Assembly (NCBI GenBank): GCA_040880305.1
Contig: JBBDIP010000039.1
Coordinates: forward strand, 1 to 22,311
Source: JBBDIP01 sp040880305
GTDB lineage: Bacteria > Bacillota > Sulfobacillia > Fermentithermobacillales > Fermentithermobacillaceae
Reading direction: 5' to 3'
Length of the DNA: 22,311 nt
Below, piece after piece: positions 7,061-13,482 of the stretch. Numbering within the stretch: the first letter of the stretch is position 1; every line of letters begins with the position of its first letter. Below the pieces are notes generated by a model that made no database searches, was not told where the DNA came from, and saw nothing but the letters and a program-made list of their open reading frames with translations. A program made the translations under genes and the position numbers.

Positions 7061-7615
7061 ATGAGTACAAAGCTAGATACTTCAGATCAGACTCCTCGCT
7101 GGTTCGTGGTCCACACGTACTCGGGGTACGAGAACAAGGTGAAAGCCAACCTCGAGAAACGCGTGGACAATATGAATATGAAGGATAAGATCTTCAAGGT
7201 CATTGTCCCTGAAGAGGAAGAAGTCGAGTACAAAGATGGCAAGAAGAAGATCGTCAAGCGGAAGGTCTTCCCCGGGTACGTCGTTGTGAACATGATAATG
7301 AACGACGACTCGTGGTACGTAGTCCGCAACACCCCTGGAATAACCGGCTTCGTTGGGCCTGGGTCCAAGCCAATCCCGTTGGAGGGGGCCGAGATCGACC
7401 TCATCCTCAAGCGGGCTAGCGGCGAAGGCGCGCCCAGAGTGCGCGTCCATTTCCAGCCGGGCCAGACTCTTCGCGTCAAGTCGGGGCCGTTCCAGGGAAT
7501 GATGGGGCTGGTCCAGGACGTGATGGTGGACAAAGGCAAGCTCCGGATGCTACTATCGATATTCGGCCGGGAGACGCCGGTGGAATTTGACTTCAACCAG
7601 GTAGAGGAAGTGTAA
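7061..7615 (+). CDS. nusG: transcription termination/antitermination factor NusG
   Basis: A 184-residue transcription factor that binds the RNA polymerase clamp and links it to Rho or the ribosome. The N-terminal NGN domain begins with RWFVVHTYSGYENKV and includes the block KRKVFPGYVVVNMIMNDDSW and NTPGITGFVG. The C-terminal KOW domain is VRVKSGPFQGMMGLVQDV, about residues 128-184. Start ATG 7061 has AGGGGG ten bases upstream. It follows secE by 43 bases and is followed by rplK after 6 bases, the standard order. The length is typical; no insert domain is seen. Confidence 0.97.
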   Translation: MSTKLDTSDQTPRWFVVHTYSGYENKVKANLEKRVDNMNMKDKIFKVIVPEEEEVEYKDGKKKIVKRKVFPGYVVVNMIMNDDSWYVVRNTPGITGFVGPGSKPIPLEGAEIDLILKRASGEGAPRVRVHFQPGQTLRVKSGPFQGMMGLVQDVMVDKGKLRMLLSIFGRETPVEFDFNQVEEV

Positions 7616-7621
7616 GAGGCC

Positions 7622-8044
7622 ATGGCAAAGAAGGTCAAAGCTTTAGTCAAGATGCGGCTCAACGGCGGGAAGGCTACTATGGCGCCTCCGGTCGGGCCGG
7701 CTCTGGCTCCTCATCAGATCAACAGCCAGATGTTTGTGAAGCAGTTCAACGATAGGACCTCCAAGAACGTCGGAGATATCGTGCCGGTGGTCGTCACCAT
7801 TTATGAGGACCGCAGCTTCACGTTCATCGTCAAGACTCCGCCCGCCACGGCGCTGCTCAAGAAGGCTGCGGGCGTGGAGACAGCTTCAGGCGAGCCAAAC
7901 ATCAAGAAGGTTGGCAAGGTTACTCGCGACCAGGTCAGGGAAATCGCCCAGATAAAGATCAAGGATCTAAACGCTGCCTCCATCGAGGCGGCCATGAAGA
8001 TCGTGGAAGGTACCGCCCGCAGCATGGGCATCGAGGTAGTCTAG
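7622..8044 (+). CDS. rplK: 50S ribosomal protein L11 (uL11)
   Basis: A 140-residue protein that, with 23S rRNA, forms the GTPase-associated centre at the base of the stalk. The N-terminal PPVGPAL, the central YEDRSFTFIVKTPPATALLKKAAG, and the C-terminal rRNA-binding block KIKDLNAASIEAAMKIVEGTARSMG are all typical. The segment after PPVGPAL reads APHQINSQMFVKQFNDRT, where most bacteria have GQHGVNIMEFCKAFN-like sequence, so the flexible linker side is divergent. The thiopeptide-contact prolines in PPVGP are kept. ATG 7622 begins 6 bases after the nusG stop, so translation is probably coupled. Confidence 0.97.
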   Translation: MAKKVKALVKMRLNGGKATMAPPVGPALAPHQINSQMFVKQFNDRTSKNVGDIVPVVVTIYEDRSFTFIVKTPPATALLKKAAGVETASGEPNIKKVGKVTRDQVREIAQIKIKDLNAASIEAAMKIVEGTARSMGIEVV

Positions 8045-8049
8045 TCAGG

Positions 8050-8076
8050 GTGGGAGGACGCAAGTCCGTAGGACCA
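8050..8076 (+). promoter_or_regulatory. nested or alternative hairpins in the rplK-rplA gap
   Basis: GGAC-GCAA-GTCC (8056-8067) forms a GNRA-capped hairpin. The same GTCC can instead pair with GGAC at 8071-8074, and an outer GTGG/CCAC pair (8050-8053 with 8073-8076) could enclose the first one. It lies just before the purine-rich ribosome site of rplA. L1 is known to bind its own operon mRNA in other bacteria, but I cannot match the known L1 site here. Confidence 0.25.
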
Positions 8077-8092
8077 CAAGGGGGAAGTAAGG

Positions 8093-8800
8093 TTGGCGAA
8101 CCAGGGAAAGAAGTATCAGGAAGCAGTAAAGCTCATTGAGCCGGGAAAACTCTACGATCCCATCGAAGCGCTGGCTACCACCTGCAAAGCCGCATTCGCC
8201 AAGTTTGACGAGACCGTTGAGCTCGTTATCAAACTCGGTGTCGACCCAAGGCACGCCGACCAGATGGTTAGAGGCGCGGTTGTTCTCCCCAACGGAACAG
8301 GGCAGGAAGCAAAAGTCCTGGTATTCGCCAGGGGCGACAAGGCCAAGGAAGCCCGCGATGCCGGAGCCGACTTTGTAGGCGCCGAAGACCTATCCGAGAA
8401 GATTCAGGGTGGCTGGACTGATTTTGACCGAGCCGTCGCGACGCCCGACATGATGGGAGTCGTCGGCAAACTGGGCCGCATCTTGGGCCCCAGGGGTCTC
8501 ATGCCCAACCCAAGGACCGGCACGGTCACCAACGACTTGACCGCGGCCATACGTGAGATCAAGCAGGGCAAAGTGGAGTTTCGCACTGAGAAGACCGGTT
8601 TGGTTCACGCCCGTATCGGCAAGGTGTCCTTCGGTCCGGAGAAGCTCCTCGAGAACTTCTACACGTTCATGGATGCCATCGTGAGGGCGAAGCCCTCGGC
8701 CTCCAAAGGCACGTACCTCAAGGGTCTCACGGTTTCGTCTACCATGGGGCCAGGAGTCCCGGTCAACGCGGGCAAGGTCAATCGGCCGCAGGTTTCGTAG
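8093..8800 (+). CDS. rplA: 50S ribosomal protein L1 (uL1)
   Basis: A 235-residue ribosomal protein that forms the mobile L1 stalk guiding E-site tRNA release, and in many bacteria represses its own operon. Recognised by KYQEAVKLIEPGKLYDPIEA at the N-terminus, VVLPNGTGQEAKVLVFA, the signature GKLGRILGPRGLMPNPRTGT in the middle, and KTGLVHARIGKVSF near the end. The start is TTG 8093, supported by the purine-rich GGGGGAAGTAAGG just upstream and by alignment to the family's N-terminal MANQGKKY-like start. Length is typical. Confidence 0.96.
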   Translation: MANQGKKYQEAVKLIEPGKLYDPIEALATTCKAAFAKFDETVELVIKLGVDPRHADQMVRGAVVLPNGTGQEAKVLVFARGDKAKEARDAGADFVGAEDLSEKIQGGWTDFDRAVATPDMMGVVGKLGRILGPRGLMPNPRTGTVTNDLTAAIREIKQGKVEFRTEKTGLVHARIGKVSFGPEKLLENFYTFMDAIVRAKPSASKGTYLKGLTVSSTMGPGVPVNAGKVNRPQVS

Positions 8801-8816
8801 CTGAAAAACGAATATC

Positions 8817-8900
8817 GCTTACCGTAGACAGCAGGTGTCGGAAGACATAATGGTTCCATAGGCCGTCTTTGCGGCCCTGGAACCGCCCGCCGAGGTAGGG
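8817..8900 (+). promoter_or_regulatory. L10(L12)4-binding leader of rplJ-rplL mRNA
   Basis: The 168-base gap before rplJ has the pattern of the bacterial L10 leader. It shows a 5' block CCGTAGACAGCAGGTG (8822-8837) and a 3' block CCGCCCGCCGAGGT (8883-8896). Between them are a small GTGTC-GGAA-GACAT hairpin and a two-part stem made of GGTTCC/GGAACC (8852-8857 with 8879-8884) enclosing GGCCG/CGGCC. In known cases the L10-L12 complex binds this leader and shuts down rplJL expression. Confidence 0.8.
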
Positions 8901-8919
8901 TTCCTTATAGAGCAGTCTA

Positions 8920-8953
8920 AGGGATCCCGCTTCGCGGGGTCCCTATTCGTTTG
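8920..8953 (+). terminator. attenuator-type hairpin before rplJ
   Basis: An 11-bp stem (AGGGATCCCGC at 8920-8930 with GCGGGGTCCCT at 8934-8944, one G-T pair) has a TTC loop and is followed by the modestly T-rich ATTCGTTTG. It lies between the L10-leader core and the rplJ ribosome site, the place of a leader terminator. Premature termination here when L10 is in excess is inference. Confidence 0.6.
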
Positions 8954-8968
8954 AAAGGGGGGATACAG

Positions 8969-9508
8969 TTGGAGAAGAAGCAAATGTTGGAGAAAGCCAA
9001 GATGCAAGATCGCCTGCGTGAAAAGATGAGCAAGGCCAAGAGCATCATCTTCGTGGACTTTTGCGGGGTCTCGGTCGCTGACGACACTCGCCTTCGCAAG
9101 GCTTGCAGGGACAGCAAAGTCGATTATAGGGTGATCAAGAACACCCTGGCGAACCGAGCGGCTGCCGAGTTGGGGTGGCACAATCTCAGCTCCTTTTTCC
9201 AGGGACCCACGGCCATGGCGCTTTCCGAGGTTGATCCGGTCGCCTCGGCCAAGGTGCTTCAGGGCTTTGCCAGGGATATTCCGGCCCTTCACGTGAAGGG
9301 CGGCGTTCTTGAGGGGGGAGAGATGCTTACTCCTGAGAGAGTAGCTTATCTCGGAACACTTCCGTCCAGGAACGAACTCCTCGCCAGGGTGGCAGGCACG
9401 CTTAACAGCCCGGTCACGTCCTTGGTGATGGTGTTGAACGCAACCCTCACCGGGTTTGCGAGAGCGGTAGACGCTCTGCGTGAGAAGAAGGAACAGGCTG
9501 CTGACTGA
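8969..9508 (+). CDS. rplJ: 50S ribosomal protein L10 (uL10)
   Basis: A 179-residue stalk-base protein that anchors L7/L12 dimers. The N-terminal rRNA-binding domain includes KAKSIIFVDFCGVSVAD and YRVIKNTLANRAA; the C-terminal helix that binds L12 includes VLNATLTGFARAVDALREKKE. The start is TTG 8969, seven bases after AGGGGG at 8956-8961; an in-frame TTG at 8951 would put the ribosome site inside the gene and is unlikely. Its stop TGA shares a base with an ATG at 9508, but rplL probably starts 30 bases later. Confidence 0.96.
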   Translation: MEKKQMLEKAKMQDRLREKMSKAKSIIFVDFCGVSVADDTRLRKACRDSKVDYRVIKNTLANRAAAELGWHNLSSFFQGPTAMALSEVDPVASAKVLQGFARDIPALHVKGGVLEGGEMLTPERVAYLGTLPSRNELLARVAGTLNSPVTSLVMVLNATLTGFARAVDALREKKEQAAD

Positions 9509-9537
9509 TGGCAAATGAAAACAAGGGGGATTGCACA

Positions 9538-9921
9538 GTGTCTAAGATAGAACAGGTTCTTGACCTGGTTAAGGGTATGACCGTCCTCGAGCTTGCCGAG
9601 CTCGTAAAGAAGTTCGAATCAGAGTTCGGCGTCTCAGCCGCCGCCGCCGTGGTTGCCGCTCCCGCCGCGGGCGCCGCCGCTGCCGCCCCGGCCGTTGTTG
9701 AGGAAGAGAAGACCGAGTTTGACGTGGTACTCATCGACGCCGGCGCCAACCGCGTATCGGTCATCAAGACCGTCCGCGAGGTCACCGGCCTTGGCCTGAA
9801 AGAAGCCAAGGAACTGGTTGAAGGCGTTCCCAAGGCTGTGAAGGAGAAAGTCTCCAAGGAAGAGGCCGCCAAGGCCAAGGAGTCTTTGGAGAAGGCCGGA
9901 GGCAAGGTCGAAGTCAAGTAG
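9538..9921 (+). CDS. rplL: 50S ribosomal protein L7/L12 (bL12)
   Basis: A 127-residue stalk protein that recruits and activates translational GTPases. It shows the N-terminal dimerisation domain (IEQVLDLVKGMTVLELAELV), an Ala/Pro-rich hinge (about residues 35-60), and the conserved C-terminal domain with EKTEFDVVLIDAGANRVSVI and VTGLGLKEAKELVEGVPK. I chose GTG 9538, seven bases after AAGGGGGA at 9523-9530. The ATG at 9508, which overlaps the rplJ stop, is in frame and would add ten residues of non-family sequence. A strong terminator follows. Confidence 0.96.
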   Translation: MSKIEQVLDLVKGMTVLELAELVKKFESEFGVSAAAAVVAAPAAGAAAAAPAVVEEEKTEFDVVLIDAGANRVSVIKTVREVTGLGLKEAKELVEGVPKAVKEKVSKEEAAKAKESLEKAGGKVEVK

Positions 9922-9954
9922 TCGGATCCCTCGAATCTTTTCGAAGGGTACGAA

Positions 9955-9990
9955 GAGGAGCAGGCTTCTGATGCCTGCTCCTCACTTTTT
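9955..9990 (+). terminator. Rho-independent terminator after rplL
   Basis: A perfect 11-bp stem (GAGGAGCAGGC at 9955-9965 with GCCTGCTCCTC at 9973-9983), a 7-base loop, and ACTTTTT. It is one of the best terminators in the window and separates the ribosomal protein operon from asd. Confidence 0.92.
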
Positions 9991-10037
9991 CCCCAGCCTA
10001 CAATACGCTAACCAACTTTGCGACGGGGAACATATAC

Positions 10038-10066
10038 TGGACCGCGCTCGTAGAGGGATCTATAAT
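10038..10066 (+). promoter_or_regulatory. promoter of the asd-dapG-dapA unit
   Basis: TGGACC (10038-10043), a 17-base spacer, and a perfect TATAAT (10061-10066). The asd start follows by about 30 bases. The leader is too short for a lysine riboswitch. Confidence 0.7.
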
Positions 10067-10096
10067 GGGCAAACTTCTCTGAAGGGGTTGAACCGT

Positions 10097-11128
10097 TTGG
10101 TGGCCAGGGGAGGAAGCGTACGGAAGGTTGCTGTTGTGGGAGGGGGAGGTCTGGTCGGCAGAAGAGTTGTCGAGAATTTCTCAAAGAAGCCGGTAGCAGG
10201 TATGGAGTTGACCGTCACTGGTCTTGGGAAGTCGGTCGGCGCTTCACTGGACTTCGCCGGCAAGACGTTGAAGATAGAAAAGACCGCGGTGGAAGCGCTC
10301 AAAAGGATGGACGCCGTGGTCCTGTGTACTCCCACGCAGGCGTCGCGAGACCTGGTGGCTGAACTCAAGGGCGGCCCGGTGGTAGTGGATACGTCCAGCG
10401 CTTTTCGCATGGATCCAGAAGTGCCGCTGGTGGTAAGCGGGGTCAACATAGAGGCGGCCGCACGGCACAAGGGGCTCATCGCGGGCCCCAACTGCTCCAC
10501 TATTCAACTGGTCGTCGCTCTCCGGCCACTCCAGCGAAGATACGGCCTCAAGAGGGTACACGTCGCTACGTACCAGGCGGTCTCGGGCGTAGGCTACCAG
10601 GCTATGGTCCAGCTAGAGGAGGAGTCGCTTCAGAAGCTCTCGCCCGGCTTTCACGCTCAGGGCGACTACGAATCCCAGTTTCCTCACCCAATTGGCTTCA
10701 ACCTCATACCGCAGATAGACTCGTTCCTCGATACCGGTTACACCAAAGAGGAAATGAAGATGGTGAACGAGAGCAGGAAGATCCTGGAGCAGGACGACCT
10801 TCTCATATCCTGCACCTGCGTGCGGGTCCCCGTCTTCATCGGCCACTCGGAGGACTGTCTGGTTGAGACCAAAGAGAAGGCGGACCTAGACGAAGTCCGC
10901 TCGCTGCTCATGAGTTCCCCCGGGATCAGACTGCTGGATCGACCTATGGACGGCGTGTACCCCACGCCCATCATCGCCGAGAACACTGATGACGTATACG
11001 TGGGGCGCATCCGGCGCGACCTCAGTTGCGAGAACGGACTGCTGCTCTGGGTGGTTGCCGACAACCTCCTGGTCGGCGCGGCGACCAACGCCTGCAACGT
11101 AGTAAGGTTCCTCTTGGAGGGGCGATAG
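10097..11128 (+). CDS. asd: aspartate-semialdehyde dehydrogenase
   Basis: NADPH-dependent reduction of aspartyl phosphate to aspartate semialdehyde, the branch point to diaminopimelate/lysine and to threonine and methionine. About 343 residues, normal for the family. The N-terminal Rossmann motif VAVVGGGGLVGRRVV, the catalytic GPNCSTIQ with Cys133, the block TYQAVSGVG, and the C-terminal VGRIRRD are visible. The start is TTG 10097 or GTG 10100. AAGGGG at 10082-10087 lies 9 or 12 bases upstream, and the frame left of it to 9971 runs through the rplL terminator, so that extension is not real. The dapG gene follows after 2 bases. The enzyme lies in an unexpected place, between rplL and rpoB. Confidence 0.95.
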   Translation: MVARGGSVRKVAVVGGGGLVGRRVVENFSKKPVAGMELTVTGLGKSVGASLDFAGKTLKIEKTAVEALKRMDAVVLCTPTQASRDLVAELKGGPVVVDTSSAFRMDPEVPLVVSGVNIEAAARHKGLIAGPNCSTIQLVVALRPLQRRYGLKRVHVATYQAVSGVGYQAMVQLEEESLQKLSPGFHAQGDYESQFPHPIGFNLIPQIDSFLDTGYTKEEMKMVNESRKILEQDDLLISCTCVRVPVFIGHSEDCLVETKEKADLDEVRSLLMSSPGIRLLDRPMDGVYPTPIIAENTDDVYVGRIRRDLSCENGLLLWVVADNLLVGAATNACNVVRFLLEGR

Positions 11129-11130
11129 CC

Positions 11131-12348
11131 ATGGTCGTCGTCCAGAAGTTTGGCGGCACCTGTCTATCGAGCGCGCCTAAGCGTGAAATGGCGTGCGATC
11201 GGATCATGGACGCCATCCAGGGCGGGTTCAGCGTCTGCGCCGTGGTTTCGGCCATGGGCCGCAAAGGCGAACCCTACGCCACCGACACCCTCATATCCCT
11301 TGCCAGGGAAGTCCACGGTGATGTAGCCCTGCGAGAGTTGGACCTCCTGGTCTCTTGCGGAGAGATAATCTCAGCCGTCCTCATGGTCCAACAACTGAGG
11401 ATCAGGGGGATACCAGCGATGGCGCTATCCGGCGGGCAAGCAGGCATCATCACTGACACGAATTTCGGGGAAGCCAACATCCTATCCGTTGACGCGACCC
11501 ACGTGAAAAGGCACCTTGACGAGGGCAAAGTCGTCGTGGTCGCCGGGTTTCAGGGTCGGGCGGACTCGGGGGACATCACCACTCTAGGCAGGGGCGGCAG
11601 CGATACCACCGCAACCGCTCTCGGTGCGGCGCTCGACGCCGCGTACGTCGAGATCTTCACCGACGTCGAGGGCATCATGACCGCCGACCCCCGCGTGGTC
11701 CTGAGCGCCAGAACCATACCTCTGGCCACCTACGACGAGGTTACCCAGCTGGCTTGGGAGGGCGCCAAGGTCATCCACCCCAGGGCTGTCGAAATCGCTC
11801 ACAGAGCTCAGACACCTGTTTGGGTAAGGGGCCTTCGGAAGGATAGCAGGAAGACCCTGCTCACCGGGGGCGAAAAGCAAGACAACCCGTGGCTGGCCCT
11901 GGGCAACGCCAAACCGGTCACCGGCATCACCTACCGGGCCGACCTGGCCCAGATAGTGATCGGGCGTCCCGGTGACGCCGAGGACGCTGACAGTTTTCCG
12001 AGACCTGTTTTTGACGCCCTCCGGGATATCTCGTTGGATCTTATCAACGTGTTTCCCGACAAGGTCTCCTTTGTGCTGCCCGAATGCAAAGTGCAGGACG
12101 CCCTCTCCCGGCTCCGCCCGCTCAAAGTGCCCTTGGAGGTTCAGGAGAACAAGGCGAAAGTCACTGTTGTGGGCTACGGGATGCACGACCTGCCGGGAGT
12201 CATTGACACCGTGATAAGCGCCCTGTCAAGGGAGAAGATCCGGGTCCTGGCCTCTTCAGACTCAAACATCACCATCGCGTGCCTTATCGACCAGGACTCC
12301 CTGCAGATGGCAGTGAACGCCCTGCATACCGCATTTCGCCTTTCATGA
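11131..12348 (+). CDS. dapG: aspartokinase, dapG type
   Basis: Phosphorylates aspartate, the first step of the aspartate family pathway. 405 residues, matching B. subtilis aspartokinase I (DapG). Visible are the kinase start KFGGT (followed by Cys where Ser is usual), the block VVSAMGRKGEPYATDTL, SGGQAGIITDT, the nucleotide/aspartate signature TTLGRGGSDTTATALG, and the regulatory part with two ACT domains (about residues 260-405; ISLDLINVFPDKVSFVLP and VVGYGMHDLPGVIDTVISAL). ACT domains mean feedback control; in DapG the effector is meso-diaminopimelate, but I cannot read the ligand here. Start ATG 11131 has GGAGG ten bases upstream, inside the end of asd, so the two are coupled. The longer open frame to 11026 overlaps asd and is not used. 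Confidence 0.93.
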   Translation: MVVVQKFGGTCLSSAPKREMACDRIMDAIQGGFSVCAVVSAMGRKGEPYATDTLISLAREVHGDVALRELDLLVSCGEIISAVLMVQQLRIRGIPAMALSGGQAGIITDTNFGEANILSVDATHVKRHLDEGKVVVVAGFQGRADSGDITTLGRGGSDTTATALGAALDAAYVEIFTDVEGIMTADPRVVLSARTIPLATYDEVTQLAWEGAKVIHPRAVEIAHRAQTPVWVRGLRKDSRKTLLTGGEKQDNPWLALGNAKPVTGITYRADLAQIVIGRPGDAEDADSFPRPVFDALRDISLDLINVFPDKVSFVLPECKVQDALSRLRPLKVPLEVQENKAKVTVVGYGMHDLPGVIDTVISALSREKIRVLASSDSNITIACLIDQDSLQMAVNALHTAFRLS

Positions 12349-12372
12349 TGATACCGAAAGAGGTGGATTTTC

Positions 12373-13281
12373 ATGAAGACATCGCCCTATGGAAGCGTCA
12401 TCGTGGCGCTCGTGACCCCCTTTTCCGAGGACATGTCGGTCGACTATGGGACAGCCAGGATGCTGGCGGCAAGGCTCACGGCTGAGGGGTGCGACGGCGT
12501 CGTCGTCTCGGGGACCACCGGGGAGTCTCCCACGTTGACCGTCGCGGAGAGGCTCCGGCTGCTTAATGAGGTTAAGGATGCGGTGGGGCCAGATGTGCGA
12601 GTCTGGGCCGGCGCCAGCGGGTACAATACCAAGGAAAGCGTGGAACTCACGCACCTTTCCGAAAAAGCCGGCGCCGATGGAATACTTGCCGTGACTCCCT
12701 ACTACAACAAACCCAGCCAGCAGGGCCTCTACCTGCACTTCAGGGCGATGTCTGAGGAGACCGCGCTGCCCGTTATGCTGTACAACGTTCCTGGGAGGAC
12801 CAGCGTCAACATGCTACCCGAGACCGTACTCCGCCTTGCGGAGATGAAGAATATCGTCGCCGTTAAGGAAGCGTCGGGCAACCTGGACCAGGCATCCCAG
12901 ATCCTGGCTTCCTGCCCCGAGACGTTCTATGTTTTCTCCGGCGACGACAGCCTTACGCTGCCTATCCTTTCCGTCGGAGGCTCCGGCATCGTTTCGGTGG
13001 CCGCCCACATTGTGGCGCGCGCTCTGCGGAGTATGGTAGACTCCTATCGTGAGGGCGATCTGGATAAGGCACAAGAAGTCCACCTAAGGCTTTATAAGCT
13101 ATTTAAGGTGCTGTTCATCACCACGAATCCTGTGCCTGTCAAGACTGCTCTCGAACTCTGCGGGACCCCTGTTGGAGGGTTCAGGCTTCCTTTATGCCCG
13201 CCTTCCGAAAGGGAGAAAGCCCACATAGCGAGGGTACTGGTTGAACTGGGACTTATCCGGGACCCTGAACAGCGCTCCTGA
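12373..13281 (+). CDS. dapA: 4-hydroxy-tetrahydrodipicolinate synthase
   Basis: Condenses pyruvate with aspartate semialdehyde, the committed step to diaminopimelate (cell wall) and lysine. 302 residues, a TIM-barrel aldolase. Catalytic Lys165 is in VAVKEASG, Tyr137 in LYNVPGRT, and the substrate-binding GTTGESPTL and TPYYNKPSQ are present. Start ATG 12373 follows AAAGAGG at about a 10-base spacing, 24 bases after dapG. With asd and dapG it provides three consecutive steps from aspartate. A 10-bp hairpin lies 29 bases after its stop. Confidence 0.96.
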   Translation: MKTSPYGSVIVALVTPFSEDMSVDYGTARMLAARLTAEGCDGVVVSGTTGESPTLTVAERLRLLNEVKDAVGPDVRVWAGASGYNTKESVELTHLSEKAGADGILAVTPYYNKPSQQGLYLHFRAMSEETALPVMLYNVPGRTSVNMLPETVLRLAEMKNIVAVKEASGNLDQASQILASCPETFYVFSGDDSLTLPILSVGGSGIVSVAAHIVARALRSMVDSYREGDLDKAQEVHLRLYKLFKVLFITTNPVPVKTALELCGTPVGGFRLPLCPPSEREKAHIARVLVELGLIRDPEQRS

Positions 13282-13309
13282 CCTTCTTGGGGAGACGCTC
13301 TCTTAAGTT

Positions 13310-13341
13310 TCACGCCTGTTGACCACCTGTGACAGGCGTGA
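13310..13341 (+). terminator. terminator-like hairpin after dapA
   Basis: A perfect 10-bp stem (TCACGCCTGT at 13310-13319 with ACAGGCGTGA at 13332-13341) has a 12-base loop. A T-rich but interrupted stretch (ATTGTATTTTG) begins a few bases later, so strength is uncertain. It closes the amino-acid unit before rpoB. Confidence 0.6.
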
Positions 13342-13482
13342 TAGCATTGTATTTTGTATCTTGTCTTTCCTTGCCGGCCTGGAATTAGTTAACGGAATTC
13401 TGGCTAAAATAGGGAAGTGATGGGAGTTCCGTCCTTACTAGTCGCGCCGGCAAAACTTACCCCCTAAGGAGTGAAGGACTTC

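Noticed and set aside
9971..10096. N-terminal extension of asd to 9971
   Set aside because: It would begin within the rplL terminator and before the promoter; the extra residues are not part of the dehydrogenase fold.
9971..10096. Lysine riboswitch before the lysine genes
   Set aside because: The leader between the promoter and asd is about 30 bases, far too short for that RNA, and the terminator before it belongs to rplL.
11026..11130. N-terminal extension of dapG to 11026
   Set aside because: It overlaps the end of asd in another frame, and the enzyme's usual start is at ATG 11131 with a good ribosome site.
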